A stretch of 64,000 nucleotides of DNA from Gammaproteobacteria bacterium (GTDB lineage Bacteria; Pseudomonadota; Gammaproteobacteria; JAADGQ01), in NCBI GenBank assembly GCA_021648145.1, contig JAKITI010000011.1:46154-110153 (forward strand). Reading direction: 5' to 3'. Positions 1 through 8,575 of the stretch are shown here, in pieces. Below the pieces are notes generated by a model, which did not search any database, had not been told where the DNA came from, and saw only the letters and a program-made list of their open reading frames with translations. The translations under genes and the position numbers were made by a program. How positions within the stretch are numbered: the stretch's first letter is position 1; every line of letters begins with the position of its first letter.

Positions 1-17
1 ATATCGTTTTCTGTCAT
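1..17 (-). CDS. Start of a probable regulator, cut by the window edge
   Basis: Only the first codons are present, reading M-T-E-N-D from an ATG whose A is at 17 on the minus strand. The gene would begin 5 bases after the stop of the DUF3019 gene, so it would be the third gene of the mipA-like operon. A GGAGG-like ribosome site lies about 12 bases upstream of the ATG. DUF3019 and MipA genes often sit beside an OmpR-type two-component system. The direct repeats upstream of the operon (1433-1449) fit such a regulator, but the product itself is inference. Confidence 0.35.
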
Positions 18-22
18 GGGTT

Positions 23-430
23 TCAAAATAGCCTCCACCCTCTTTTTTGTCTTTTGGTTGATTTGTACACCCAGTGAATGGATAGAGATGAAGTTGCGAA
101 AGGTGAATGTTCACCCTGACGGCGCAGCTCATAATCAATGGGTTTGGTTGACTGAATATCTATTTTAAGTTCACCGTTGCTGGATGCTTTCCAGCATTGT
201 AATGGTGAAACAATCCCTTTCTGAAACAGGCAATAATCGGCTTGGATGGCAGATTGCCAATGGATTGTAATTTTTTGATAGCAAGTTTGGCCTTTATGCA
301 GACTAATGCAGCGATCAGGCGTTATTTTCAAAGAAGGTTTGATGTCGGCCGCGTGAGTTTTTATTGATACACAACATATCAGTATTGCACTTAAGATTGT
401 CGATCGGGTTATTCGTTTAATCATCGACAT
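23..430 (-). CDS. DUF3019 family exported protein
   Basis: A 135-residue protein with an N-terminal signal peptide ending near the A-A of residues 27-28. The mature part carries the family pattern of spaced cysteines and aromatics (P-D-R-C-I-S-L, then G-Q-T-C-Y, then I-H-W, then D-Y-C-L-F), suggesting two disulphides in a small beta-rich periplasmic domain. No reaction is known for DUF3019. It lies 2 bases downstream of the MipA-like gene on the same strand and just before a further minus-strand start, so it is read as part of one operon. In other gammaproteobacteria DUF3019 proteins accompany a MipA protein and a two-component system, which suggests a role in envelope sensing; that is inference. 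Confidence 0.7.
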   Translation of the reverse strand: MSMIKRITRSTILSAILICCVSIKTHAADIKPSLKITPDRCISLHKGQTCYQKITIHWQSAIQADYCLFQKGIVSPLQCWKASSNGELKIDIQSTKPIDYELRRQGEHSPFATSSLSIHWVYKSTKRQKRGWRLF

Positions 431-432
431 GA

Positions 433-1371
433 TTAAAAAACATAGCTGATTGATGTGGAGAGAGATGTGCCACGACGGGTCGTGATCATGGGGCTTTGGA
501 AAAAACTTTCGGAAAGTGCTTTATATTCTAGTGAACATCTAAACAGCCAGTTTTCAGTTAACGGATGAGCTGCACCTACCTTCAATGCCAATATGGATGC
601 TCTATTTTTAGAATAAAATGTTTCGGTCTTTTTTTGCGGATCGTTCAGATCCAGATAGTAGTTAATAACTTTATAAGTATTATAGCGAACACGGCCTAGT
701 GTGTATAAGTTCCAGTTACGTATTTGCCAGCTTCGTCCTGCCTCTATTGAAGTGACAATATCGTTACGTCGACTGCTTATGTCTGTGAGTAATCCGAATT
801 GGAAAATATAGTTTCCATAATAGGCGGTAGCTCTGCCTCCGACTAAGAAACCACTGTTCCTGTCACGCAAGTTTTTAAAACGATCAACAAGGGTTTCGTC
901 AGTGAATAAGTTAGATTCTATAATTTCAGTTGAACTTTGAGTGCCATCAATCTCTTCCTCTGGTGGCCCACCTTCAAATTCAAATATTTCAATTTTTTTG
1001 AAGCTGCTATACTCTATATCGTCATCATAAATTTGGCTTACAACAATATCGAGCGACCAGTAGTTATTATTCCAAGCGTTGTACCCTGCGGTGAAAAGTG
1101 TTGAAGAGTCTTCAATCACTTCAATGAATAGCCCTCTCCATTGAAAACTGCCGTCAAGTAATAATGAGAATCCAGCTTGATCGCCTTCAGCCTCTATCGG
1201 GTTACGCTTTGTCGATGCCTTCAAACCAATTTCGATAAATCCGCCACTTTCTGTATGGGGAGGAGTTTCCGTGCTTCGTACATCATGGGCGATATCTGCT
1301 GCTATGAGATATGAGGTGGCAAATAGGCAAACAAGAAATACGATGGAACGTATCCCAATAAAAACTTTCAT
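433..1371 (-). CDS. MipA/OmpV family outer-membrane protein
   Basis: A 312-residue protein with a cleavable signal peptide (residues 1-24) and a beta-barrel composition: alternating aromatic and polar strands and a C-terminus ending S-Y-V-F, the terminal aromatic typical of outer-membrane barrels. The N-terminal pattern (F-I-E-I-G-L-K-A, then a G-rich hairpin and W-N-N-N-Y-W) fits MipA/OmpV. MipA is known as a scaffold between lytic transglycosylase MltA and PBP1B, but many family members only respond to envelope stress, so the role here is open. It is the first gene of a minus-strand operon with the DUF3019 gene. Repeats at 1433-1475 upstream may be its operator. Confidence 0.7.
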   Translation of the reverse strand: MKVFIGIRSIVFLVCLFATSYLIAADIAHDVRSTETPPHTESGGFIEIGLKASTKRNPIEAEGDQAGFSLLLDGSFQWRGLFIEVIEDSSTLFTAGYNAWNNNYWSLDIVVSQIYDDDIEYSSFKKIEIFEFEGGPPEEEIDGTQSSTEIIESNLFTDETLVDRFKNLRDRNSGFLVGGRATAYYGNYIFQFGLLTDISSRRNDIVTSIEAGRSWQIRNWNLYTLGRVRYNTYKVINYYLDLNDPQKKTETFYSKNRASILALKVGAAHPLTENWLFRCSLEYKALSESFFQSPMITTRRGTSLSTSISYVF

Positions 1372-1432
1372 ACTTTAATAATATCCAGGTGAATGGTGTA
1401 TTCCTATTTTGACGCAACTCAATTTACCAGTT

Positions 1433-1475
1433 TGTATCAGAGTGTATCAATTCCTCAAAACTACATAGTGATACA
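1433..1475. promoter_or_regulatory. Repeated TGTATCA half-sites, probable operator
   Basis: TGTATCA occurs at 1433-1439 and again at 1443-1449, exactly 10 bases apart, and the inverted copy TGATACA lies at 1469-1475. Direct repeats in one helical turn are what OmpR/PhoB-type response regulators bind. The site lies between the divergent MipA-like gene (start at 1371) and the large lipoprotein gene (start at 1657), so it could serve either. Binding is inferred. Confidence 0.45.
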
Positions 1476-1656
1476 TTTTTTCAATGGACTTGCATCCCTT
1501 GGAGCGACTAGAGTGAAAGTGTACTGGAAACAGTGCGATATGACATATTATTGAAATGGATGAATTTGTAGAATTGAAGCGAAGTGATGCTGTTGTATTC
1601 ATTACATGAAGGTGATTTTAAATATTTTTTCGTTATTGAATAGAAAGGGTTTGATT

Positions 1657-3570
1657 ATGAGTAAAATAAAATTAAAAAAGACCATCTTGGTCAGTTCTAT
1701 TGCACTCGCGCTCAGCGCATGCGGTGGGAATTCTGATTCACCTGGGGAGAATAATGTTGAGGCTTACCAGTTAAAGAATTTACCTGTCCAAAGAAGTATT
1801 GATATTCCCAAGTCACTGCTCACAAAGAAAACTGACTCAAATGTACGTGCATTGAACGGTTCTGTGGTGATGATGCCTGTTGAATCTGATGGAGGTATTG
1901 GGGATGGAGCTGGTCCAATTCCTCTTGGTTCTGATGGACAAGGGCAAGGGGTCAGCTTTGGTTACTTGATGATTAAAGACTCTGCATTTTCTGTTGAACG
2001 GAGTCGTTTGGAGCAAGAACGTGAAGTTTTGATGCTGGATGCCGTTTGGGATGATATTAAATCCCGTTGTGACGGAACAGCGTTGGGTGAAGCATGTTCG
2101 ATTCCAAAAAATAAAATATCACTCAAAGTAACCGAAGCATTGGTGAAAGCGAATGATGAAATTAATAGACGCATTGATGATTTATATGATAACCAATACG
2201 GTGATATTTATGGCGGTGCTCTTTATGGTCCTGACCTTGTTTCAAGTGGGAGTTCGGGTGTAAGCACTGCGGCAGTCGATCCGCAGACAGTGCCAGAGCC
2301 TCATTTGGTCGACGATGGTTCGCAGGGCGACTATCAAGTCATGCCTGAGCCGCAAGGTGAAGATTATCCAGTTGTCGGTGAACCTCAGCCCGATTTTGTT
2401 GTGGGTGATGTAATTCCTCTGGGTTCAATTAGCTATACTCAGTATGGTGCGGATGAAGAGTTTCAATACGAAGTTGAGATAGAGCCCACTTATATGGAGC
2501 CTATATCTACAACTATGGAAAGTGTTGATGGAGAGCTTGTTGAGTTCATTGGTTCTGTTGTTGAATCCGAACGTTTCTTTGTGATTTGGTCTTCTGATGA
2601 AAAACGTGTGAAAAGTGGTTTTCGTTATGAAGATGATCAATCAAGCTATTCGTATACTTTTAGTTATTTAGATCAAGGCGGTGAAAAAATAGTCACGATT
2701 CGTGATGAAAGTAGTTTTGATATGGGTGAAGAGTTTGGTAAAGGCGGATTTTTATCAACGATCTCTTTGAGTGAAAAAGAGAGCGATCCAGAGGGCACAG
2801 TTAATATCAGTTTTGATAAGAATGATTTCATGCCGGAATTTACGATGAAAATGTCTTCAAAAGGGCGTGCCAGTGATAGTGGCGGCTTTTTGAGAACAGA
2901 GAGTTTGTTGTTTACAAGTGCACTTGTGGAAGAAGAGACGGAAGAGAAGAAAGAGTTCGTATTTAATACTGAAGAAATTTTTGATGGTAAAGGTAACATG
3001 TTGAAGTATCGATGGTGTGATACAGCTTGTGATCAAGAGGAGAATTGGAATGAAGGTGTTAGTGATATGACACTTTTGCCTATGCCAATGGACGAGCCAA
3101 TTACAGACTTTACCTTTGAAGAGAACGAGTTCTATATGGACGATGATGAGCTTGAGCTGATTGAAAATTCATTTTTTGAAGTTGCTATTACGGTGTCAGG
3201 CTTGGTGAATGAGGGCGAGTACATCATCGTTTCTGAGGCGATTTCTGGAAATGAAATTCATGAAGTGTTTGACAATATGATTGGCGGTGGAATGGTTGAT
3301 GGTGAAAATTCAAATTTTCATTATTGGGGTGAGGAGAGTCAGCTTGATACAGCAATGGTATATCTCATTGCTTTTGAAGAGGGGAGCTCTACCTTTCAGT
3401 ATGAAGAGATTACTGAAGCTGAAATCATGGTGGTGGGTTATAGTTCAGAGCCATCAGTGATGATGCCGGTTGAGCCTGATAATGGTATCGGTGATGGCGC
3501 AGGCCCGATTCCAGTGATGGATGATAGCTCAAATTCTGAAACACCGATGGTGCTGCCGAATATGATGTAG
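1657..3570 (+). CDS. Large lipoprotein with a duplicated motif, function unknown
   Basis: I do not recognise this gene. The ATG at 1657 is chosen because it follows a GAAAGGG ribosome site and gives a clean lipoprotein signal: K-rich start, hydrophobic core and lipobox L-S-A-C-G. An in-frame ATG at 1606 would add 17 residues. The mature protein (about 600 residues) is acidic, rich in E, D, G and S, has few cysteines and no membrane segment, and alternates low-complexity linkers with beta-rich stretches. A 19-residue motif is present near the N-terminus and again near the C-terminus (see the two repeat entries). It is transcribed alone, away from the MipA operon, and ends in a strong terminator. 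A surface-exposed or periplasmic structural role is a guess. Confidence 0.6.
   Translation: MSKIKLKKTILVSSIALALSACGGNSDSPGENNVEAYQLKNLPVQRSIDIPKSLLTKKTDSNVRALNGSVVMMPVESDGGIGDGAGPIPLGSDGQGQGVSFGYLMIKDSAFSVERSRLEQEREVLMLDAVWDDIKSRCDGTALGEACSIPKNKISLKVTEALVKANDEINRRIDDLYDNQYGDIYGGALYGPDLVSSGSSGVSTAAVDPQTVPEPHLVDDGSQGDYQVMPEPQGEDYPVVGEPQPDFVVGDVIPLGSISYTQYGADEEFQYEVEIEPTYMEPISTTMESVDGELVEFIGSVVESERFFVIWSSDEKRVKSGFRYEDDQSSYSYTFSYLDQGGEKIVTIRDESSFDMGEEFGKGGFLSTISLSEKESDPEGTVNISFDKNDFMPEFTMKMSSKGRASDSGGFLRTESLLFTSALVEEETEEKKEFVFNTEEIFDGKGNMLKYRWCDTACDQEENWNEGVSDMTLLPMPMDEPITDFTFEENEFYMDDDELELIENSFFEVAITVSGLVNEGEYIIVSEAISGNEIHEVFDNMIGGGMVDGENSNFHYWGEESQLDTAMVYLIAFEEGSSTFQYEEITEAEIMVVGYSSEPSVMMPVEPDNGIGDGAGPIPVMDDSSNSETPMVLPNMM
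1867..1923 (+). repeat. First copy of the 19-residue V-M-M-P-V-E motif
   Basis: Encodes 19 residues beginning V-M-M-P-V-E and ending G-A-G-P-I-P in the lipoprotein at 1657-3570. It matches the copy at 3457-3513 at 17 of 19 residues; the differences are S for P and G for N. The copies differ at many third codon positions, so the duplication is old or selected at protein level. Confidence 0.8.
3457..3513 (+). repeat. Second copy of the 19-residue V-M-M-P-V-E motif
   Basis: C-terminal copy of the motif, about 20 residues before the end of the lipoprotein. The pattern D-x-G-I-G-D-G-A-G resembles a calcium- or turn-forming loop, though no known calcium motif fits exactly. Confidence 0.8.
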
Positions 3571-3588
3571 TTTTTTTCTAAAGTATAG

Positions 3589-3612
3589 TAAGCCCCCTTT
3601 GTTGGGGGCTTA
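3589..3612. terminator. Bidirectional terminator between convergent genes
   Basis: A perfect 9-base-pair stem, TAAGCCCCC at 3589-3597 with its complement at 3604-3612 and a 6-base loop, lies between the ends of the lipoprotein gene (+) and nfo (-). T-rich stretches lie on both sides, so it can stop transcription from either direction. Confidence 0.85.
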
Positions 3613-3618
3613 TTTATG

Positions 3619-4470
3619 TTATTTTTCTGGTTTCATCATGCTATAAAGCAGTTCAATTTCTTGTGGCCAGATATCGGCGTTAATGGTTTCAAGTATTAAT
3701 GGCATGTCATCCATGCGTGGGTCGTTCATAATAAACCTGAAAGGCTCAACTCCTATTTTTCCTTCACCGATACTGTGGTGCCGATCGACTCTGCTGCCAA
3801 GATCGGGTTTTGAGTCATTGATATGCATCCCTTTCAGGTATTGAAAACCAACAATCTCTTCAAATGCATTCATTGTTTCATCATAAGATGCGCGGGTACG
3901 AAGGTCATAACCAGCCGTGAAGGTGTGACAAGTATCGAGGCACACACCGATGCGGCTTTTATCTTCCACTTTGTTGATGATATGTGCGAGGTGTTCGAAG
4001 CGATAGCCCAGGTTTGAACCCTGCCCTGATGTATTTTCGATGACCGCTATGGTGTTAGTGGTTACATCAATGGCTCGGTTGATCGACTCTGCAATGAAGT
4101 CAAGGCACGCTTCTTCTGATATTTTTCGGAGGTGACTGCCAGGGTGAAAATTGAGGTAGGGCAGGCTGAGCTGTTCACAACGTTCCAATTCGTCAATAAA
4201 TGCATTCAGTGATTTTTCGCGTGCAACCTCATCGGGGTGCCCTAGGTTGATCAGGTAACTGTCATGTGGCAATACGTCCTGCGGATGAAATCCACCGGCT
4301 TCCATATTTATGTTAAATTGATCAATTTGCTCGTGAGTTAATGGTTTGGCCGCCCACTGACGCTGGTTTTTTGTAAACAGCGCAAAGGCTTTTGCACCAA
4401 TTTTACTTGCATTCAGAGGTGCATTTTGCACTCCGCCTGAAGCACTGACATGTGCGCCAATTTTTTTCAT
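3619..4470 (-). CDS. nfo: Endonuclease IV (AP endonuclease)
   Basis: Cuts DNA 5' to abasic sites and removes blocked 3' ends in base excision repair; a cytoplasmic tri-zinc TIM-barrel enzyme. The 283-residue length is normal. Visible family motifs: the start [12 protein letters not shown], the zinc-site segment [28 protein letters not shown], and D-R-H-H-S-I-G-E-G near the C-terminus. It faces the lipoprotein gene across a shared terminator and is divergent from the cytochrome cluster, with which it has no functional link. Confidence 0.95.
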   Translation of the reverse strand: MKKIGAHVSASGGVQNAPLNASKIGAKAFALFTKNQRQWAAKPLTHEQIDQFNINMEAGGFHPQDVLPHDSYLINLGHPDEVAREKSLNAFIDELERCEQLSLPYLNFHPGSHLRKISEEACLDFIAESINRAIDVTTNTIAVIENTSGQGSNLGYRFEHLAHIINKVEDKSRIGVCLDTCHTFTAGYDLRTRASYDETMNAFEEIVGFQYLKGMHINDSKPDLGSRVDRHHSIGEGKIGVEPFRFIMNDPRMDDMPLILETINADIWPQEIELLYSMMKPEK

Positions 4471-4746
4471 TGTGGTGACCCTGTATTAAAATATAATGAT
4501 TTTTTGTGTAGCAAATTATAGCTGAAAAACTTTGGATTTTTCAGGAATTCCCGATAATGTCAGGAAGATTGTCAGTGAGAGTCGATAGAAATAGATACTT
4601 TTCACTTAATTTGTATTGAAAAAAAAACATGGATACGGTAGAGTTTTTACGATGTATGGCACAGAAGTTTAATGGGCAATCAGCGTGCTTTGCGCAGGGT
4701 CGTTTGCCGTAAAACATTCATAGTTTAACTTTTAAGGTGTGTTGGA
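4471..4746. other. Divergent promoter region of nfo and the cytochrome cluster
   Basis: 276 bases without a credible gene. It must hold the promoters of nfo (leftwards) and of the electron-transfer cluster (rightwards). I see AT-rich tracts but no pair of -35 and -10 boxes clear enough to name, and no palindrome of note. A 23-codon reading frame from 4629 has no supporting feature. Confidence 0.4.
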
Positions 4747-5583
4747 TTGCGGATAGATCAAATTATTAAGCCACAAAAAAAAGCTTCCTTTTTGTTATTT
4801 GGGGTCATGCTTGCTTCGAGTCACCTGAGTAGTGCGGGTGTTGCGAATACCAAGCACAACTTAGGTAGCACGGGCATTAGTGGCTCAAGTAACTTTAGTG
4901 GCACAGCTGAAGTTTGTGTGTTTTGTCATACACCTCACGCGGGTAATAGTGAGGCAGCCGTTCCTTTGTGGAATCGTAATTTAACAAATTCGGGTGCTTT
5001 TGCTACATACGATCAAATGGGAACCACAACACTTGATGGTGGTATCGAGGCCATTGGCTCAGTCTCTTTGGCGTGTCTGTCTTGTCATGATGGTTCTCAA
5101 GCGATGGATTCTGTGATCAATGAACCTGGTTCTGGTCTGGATGTACCTGCCTACTCTGTTGGGTCGTGGAGCGGTTTGGCTGGAAGTACAAATGGTACAA
5201 TTCCTGTTGATGTCGTAACAAATCTGGGTAAAGATTTAACCAACGACCACCCAGTGGGTGTGCAGTATGCCGGAGGTGGGTACTCGAATGCGAATCCGCA
5301 AGGCCCAGGCGTTGATGGCGATTTTAATCCCCCAGTTACAAAAATAAGTGGTACGACACGTGTTTGGTGGGTGAACACTTCAACAGAAGGTGGTACGAGT
5401 GAGTATGAAAAAACGGATATGAAACTCTATACGCGCGTAGGGACTCGTGGTAGAGGGTTTGGTGAGCCGCAGCCATATGTCGAGTGTGCTTCTTGTCATG
5501 ATCCTCATGTTGATGAAAATCCAACTTTTTTACGCATTACTCCTTCAGGTAGTGCAGTCTGTTTGGCTTGTCACGTTAAATAA
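4747..5583 (+). CDS. Secreted tetrahaem cytochrome c, OmcE-like filament candidate
   Basis: A 278-residue exported cytochrome with four CXXCH haem sites: C57-H61, C110-H114, C247-H251 and C272-H276. The start is TTG, chosen because an AAGGTG ribosome site ends 7 bases before it and because it supplies the basic residues ahead of the signal peptide (mature end near A30-G31). After cleavage comes N-T-K-H-N-L, then E-V-C-V-F-C-H-T-P-H, a pattern found in tetrahaem proteins of the OmcE type, which polymerise into extracellular filaments in Geobacter. The haem count and size also fit. The same N-terminal pattern occurs in the 11-haem cytochrome at 14166, so the two are distant paralogues. First gene of the cluster. 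Polymerisation is inference. Confidence 0.8.
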   Translation: MRIDQIIKPQKKASFLLFGVMLASSHLSSAGVANTKHNLGSTGISGSSNFSGTAEVCVFCHTPHAGNSEAAVPLWNRNLTNSGAFATYDQMGTTTLDGGIEAIGSVSLACLSCHDGSQAMDSVINEPGSGLDVPAYSVGSWSGLAGSTNGTIPVDVVTNLGKDLTNDHPVGVQYAGGGYSNANPQGPGVDGDFNPPVTKISGTTRVWWVNTSTEGGTSEYEKTDMKLYTRVGTRGRGFGEPQPYVECASCHDPHVDENPTFLRITPSGSAVCLACHVK

Positions 5584-5586
5584 CTT

Positions 5587-6576
5587 ATGAAACTACTTTC
5601 AAGAAAATTGATGCGATCTTTTGTAGGCATCCTTGTCGTATTTTTTTTAAATACTAATGGAGTCACTGCCAATGCGGGTATCAGTGAAGCATCGGTGGTT
5701 GCAACGGTAGGTAGCGAAAAAATTACAGTCTCACAGTTTCAGGCCTCTTTTCGTGCTGAGCTTCGCCAAAAATTTTACCATGGTTCAGTCTCTCCAGAGA
5801 AAAAAATAGCTCTGCGTCAGGAGGTGTTGGCCGATATGGTGGATAACAAGTTATTGCTTCAAGAGGCAATTAAACGTGATCTGGCTCCAGACGAAAGCTG
5901 GATCAAGAGTGAAATTCAGCAGTGGAAAAAGCGCATTGAGGCTCGGGGCTGGCAATCGGAGAGTGACGTATGGTTAAAATCAGTCGCTCAAGAACTTAAA
6001 GAGAAGAGTTTGATTGAGCAGCTAAGCTTGAAAATTAAGGATGGTGTCGTTGCAAAAGAGAGTGATGTTCTGCGCTATTACGAACAAAATGCCGATAAAT
6101 TTACAACGCCAGAGCAATTTCATATTTCATTAATTTTGTTGAAGGTTGCACCTTCATCAAAAGGCGAGGTATGGGACGCGGCATTTTCAAAAGTTGAATC
6201 TCTGGTTTCTGAAGTTAAAGGTGGGGCTAGTTTTGCAGATATAGCTCGTCGCGACTCTAACCATGAGTCAGCGTCCAGTGGCGGAGATTTGGGATATATA
6301 CATAAAGGGATGTTGGCACCACAAGCTCAGAAAGTGCTGGATGGGTTGGTTCATGGTGCTGTGTCAAAGCCTGTAGTTTTGTTGCAAGGGGTGGCCATTA
6401 TGAAGTTGCTTGATAAGCGTTCATCCAAATTGAATAAATTTGTGGACGTTAAAGAGCGGGCAAGTGATTTATGGTTGCGCGAGCATCGTGCGCTTGCGTA
6501 TCGCGAATTTATTAATAAGTTGCGTACTGCAACGCCAGTCACGACGAATGAAGTGGTTTTGGCGAGTATAGAATAA
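5587..6576 (+). CDS. PpiC-type peptidyl-prolyl isomerase, SurA-like
   Basis: Periplasmic folding factor of 329 residues: signal peptide (1-29), a helical SurA-type N-terminal domain with V-A-T-V-G-S-E-K-I-T, and a parvulin rotamase domain at about 172-275. That domain is shown by F-H-I-S-L-I-L-L-K-V, S-F-A-D-I-A-R-R-D-S and S-G-G-D-L-G-Y-I. It starts 3 bases after the tetrahaem cytochrome stop, so the two are co-translated. A dedicated prolyl isomerase beside nanowire cytochromes is also present in the Geobacter omcS-companion cluster, as I recall it (OscH). Here the likely client is the tetrahaem protein; this is inferred from position. Confidence 0.85.
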   Translation: MKLLSRKLMRSFVGILVVFFLNTNGVTANAGISEASVVATVGSEKITVSQFQASFRAELRQKFYHGSVSPEKKIALRQEVLADMVDNKLLLQEAIKRDLAPDESWIKSEIQQWKKRIEARGWQSESDVWLKSVAQELKEKSLIEQLSLKIKDGVVAKESDVLRYYEQNADKFTTPEQFHISLILLKVAPSSKGEVWDAAFSKVESLVSEVKGGASFADIARRDSNHESASSGGDLGYIHKGMLAPQAQKVLDGLVHGAVSKPVVLLQGVAIMKLLDKRSSKLNKFVDVKERASDLWLREHRALAYREFINKLRTATPVTTNEVVLASIE

Positions 6577-6584
6577 ATGACTGT

Positions 6585-8381
6585 ATGGCAATCAACTCAA
6601 TAATAAACAGGAAAACATTTCAGTCATTATTGAGTGGTGCGGCTCTACTATCTGTTTTGTTGTTTACTATTTTATGGGGTCGTTTGGCCATAGGAAGTGC
6701 GCCATTGAATTTGTCTGGCAGCGTTGGTTACAATTATCGCTCTTCTGATCAAGTTGATCGAGATAAAGTGGTCAGTAGTCAGTTGGATGGCACAATAAAA
6801 GCCTCATCGTATTTGTGGCAACCCTGGTTTGCTACGGTGGGTGGGCGATTGAGCGTGACACTTGATAGTAAGGAGTTTGATTATAGTGTTGGGCAGCAAA
6901 GTAAGGATGCAAAAATTATAACAGGAGAGTTTAATTTGAATGTTTTACCACGGAGCAAAGTCCCTTTTTCGTTGATTTTTCATGCAAGTGATAGCCGAGT
7001 GGATACCCGAAGTGATAATAATTTACTGACTGACTCAGGGCAGGATTATCAAACAACCCGTCTCGACCTTCGCCAATCATGGCTTACAGCAGGGAATCAT
7101 CGTTTTCAAGGGCGCTTCAGTAAGGGGCAGTGGACTTCGGATAGAAACCGCTTTGATGATCAAAATGTAGGGTTAGAAGCAAGATTACGCTTTCCAAACC
7201 AGACATTAACCACAACACTTAACAGTCAAACGACAAGTTTTTTGCAAACAAAAGAAAGAAATACAGAGAATCGTTTGCTTGATGTCGATCATTTCTGGCG
7301 TCCTACAGAGTCATTGACGATTGATTCAATGTTTAGCCTATCTAATGTTGATACCTCCTTGCAGCAGCCGACATTGATTGACCCTGACGAATCAACTGTG
7401 AATACCATGCAGATGTCCAGTTTTGCGTTATGGCGTTCAAAAAGCCGTTTGCTTACCGTAAGTGGTGGAGTGAGAGTTGCCGATATCGATACGGAAATAA
7501 CTGATAATGCGGGCGGTGTTTTTTCGACAAGTGCTCGTGGGGGTGCAAATTACCAGTTTACTAAAAATTTCAGGGGCGACATTAGTGTTAGCCTGGGAGC
7601 GAATGATGACGGCTTGAGTCAAGGTGATTTTAATAGTTTACGTGTGGGTGGGTTATACCAGTCTGATTTATATGATCTTTTTTCTAATGCGGCTTATCAG
7701 TGGTTTGCTTCGGGTTCAATGCAGCGAAATGAAGAGAGTAATGTTGACGAAAATTATGGTGTTGACGAAAATCGTCTTGTTGGGCGTGTCGGGCACAATT
7801 TAAAAAAATCATGGATTGCGCCCATGTCATCCAATCTTAATCTGAATTTGAGTCAGACACTCAATCAAAACCAGCAATTTGGTGATCAAGATGATGCAAT
7901 AACACAGGTTGATCATTCGGTCAGCCTTGGCTGGAATAAATCGGCCACATGGATGACAGCATATGCGCGACTGTTTGCAGAAGATCGACGTGATATTGAT
8001 GATCAAGGCAATGCGCAGCAGCTATTTAACTTTCAACTATCTGGAATGCTCCCATTGAATCGTCGGAGTGAGTTTAATGCTGCGATGACCACACAGTATA
8101 CGTATTATGATAAGTATTACGGTGATTTTGAGAATATAGCGACAACATCAGGTCAAATCGGTTATTATCACCAACGCATTTTTGGAGTAACCAATTTAGG
8201 GTTTCGCTCTGATCTGAATATTTCAAAGGTGTCATTAAGTAATGGTGTGGATCGTTCAGAGTGGGATAACCGCCTGGATTACAGCATCGGTTTGCTTGAT
8301 TGTAGTTTAAGTTACCGAATTATTGATCGCGAAGGCGATCGTAGCAATTTAATGCTGGTTCGGTTAGCTCGACGGTTTTAA
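6585..8381 (+). CDS. Outer-membrane beta-barrel of the electron-transfer cluster
   Basis: A 598-residue protein with a hydrophobic export signal (about 17-38). It then has many short alternating strands (L-N-L-S-G-S-V-G-Y-N-Y-R and similar) and ends R-L-A-R-R-F, the terminal phenylalanine expected by the BAM complex. No haem motifs. Size and composition fit a large porin of 20 or more strands like those that hold or pass cytochromes across the outer membrane, but it has no clear sequence match to MtrB or PioB. It begins 8 bases after the prolyl isomerase gene. Role inferred: the outer-membrane channel of the cluster. After it comes a gap of about 190 bases with no gene. Confidence 0.75.
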   Translation: MAINSIINRKTFQSLLSGAALLSVLLFTILWGRLAIGSAPLNLSGSVGYNYRSSDQVDRDKVVSSQLDGTIKASSYLWQPWFATVGGRLSVTLDSKEFDYSVGQQSKDAKIITGEFNLNVLPRSKVPFSLIFHASDSRVDTRSDNNLLTDSGQDYQTTRLDLRQSWLTAGNHRFQGRFSKGQWTSDRNRFDDQNVGLEARLRFPNQTLTTTLNSQTTSFLQTKERNTENRLLDVDHFWRPTESLTIDSMFSLSNVDTSLQQPTLIDPDESTVNTMQMSSFALWRSKSRLLTVSGGVRVADIDTEITDNAGGVFSTSARGGANYQFTKNFRGDISVSLGANDDGLSQGDFNSLRVGGLYQSDLYDLFSNAAYQWFASGSMQRNEESNVDENYGVDENRLVGRVGHNLKKSWIAPMSSNLNLNLSQTLNQNQQFGDQDDAITQVDHSVSLGWNKSATWMTAYARLFAEDRRDIDDQGNAQQLFNFQLSGMLPLNRRSEFNAAMTTQYTYYDKYYGDFENIATTSGQIGYYHQRIFGVTNLGFRSDLNISKVSLSNGVDRSEWDNRLDYSIGLLDCSLSYRIIDREGDRSNLMLVRLARRF

Positions 8382-8575
8382 CTGGAAGGTAATTCTGGTT
8401 GAAAAAAGCTTTTACAGCAGGGAACAGTGAGTGTTCTGAAAGGCTTTCAAATTATGGGGTATCTTTTTTCATAATCTGACAGCTTTTTATAGAGAAGAAG
8501 TGTTTGGTAGGCTGTTTGTAAAAGGTAAGTGTAGTTTTAATTGTATTTTTTATTTTGTTGACGAGGAGGTGTTCA

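Noticed and set aside
4629..4700. Small reading frame of 23 codons in the divergent promoter region
   Set aside because: No ribosome site, no conserved pattern and no signal or membrane segment.
8444..8500. Short inverted repeat ATTATG/CATAAT in the gap before the first trihaem gene
   Set aside because: Only 6 base pairs with a 13-base loop, expected by chance in AT-rich DNA.
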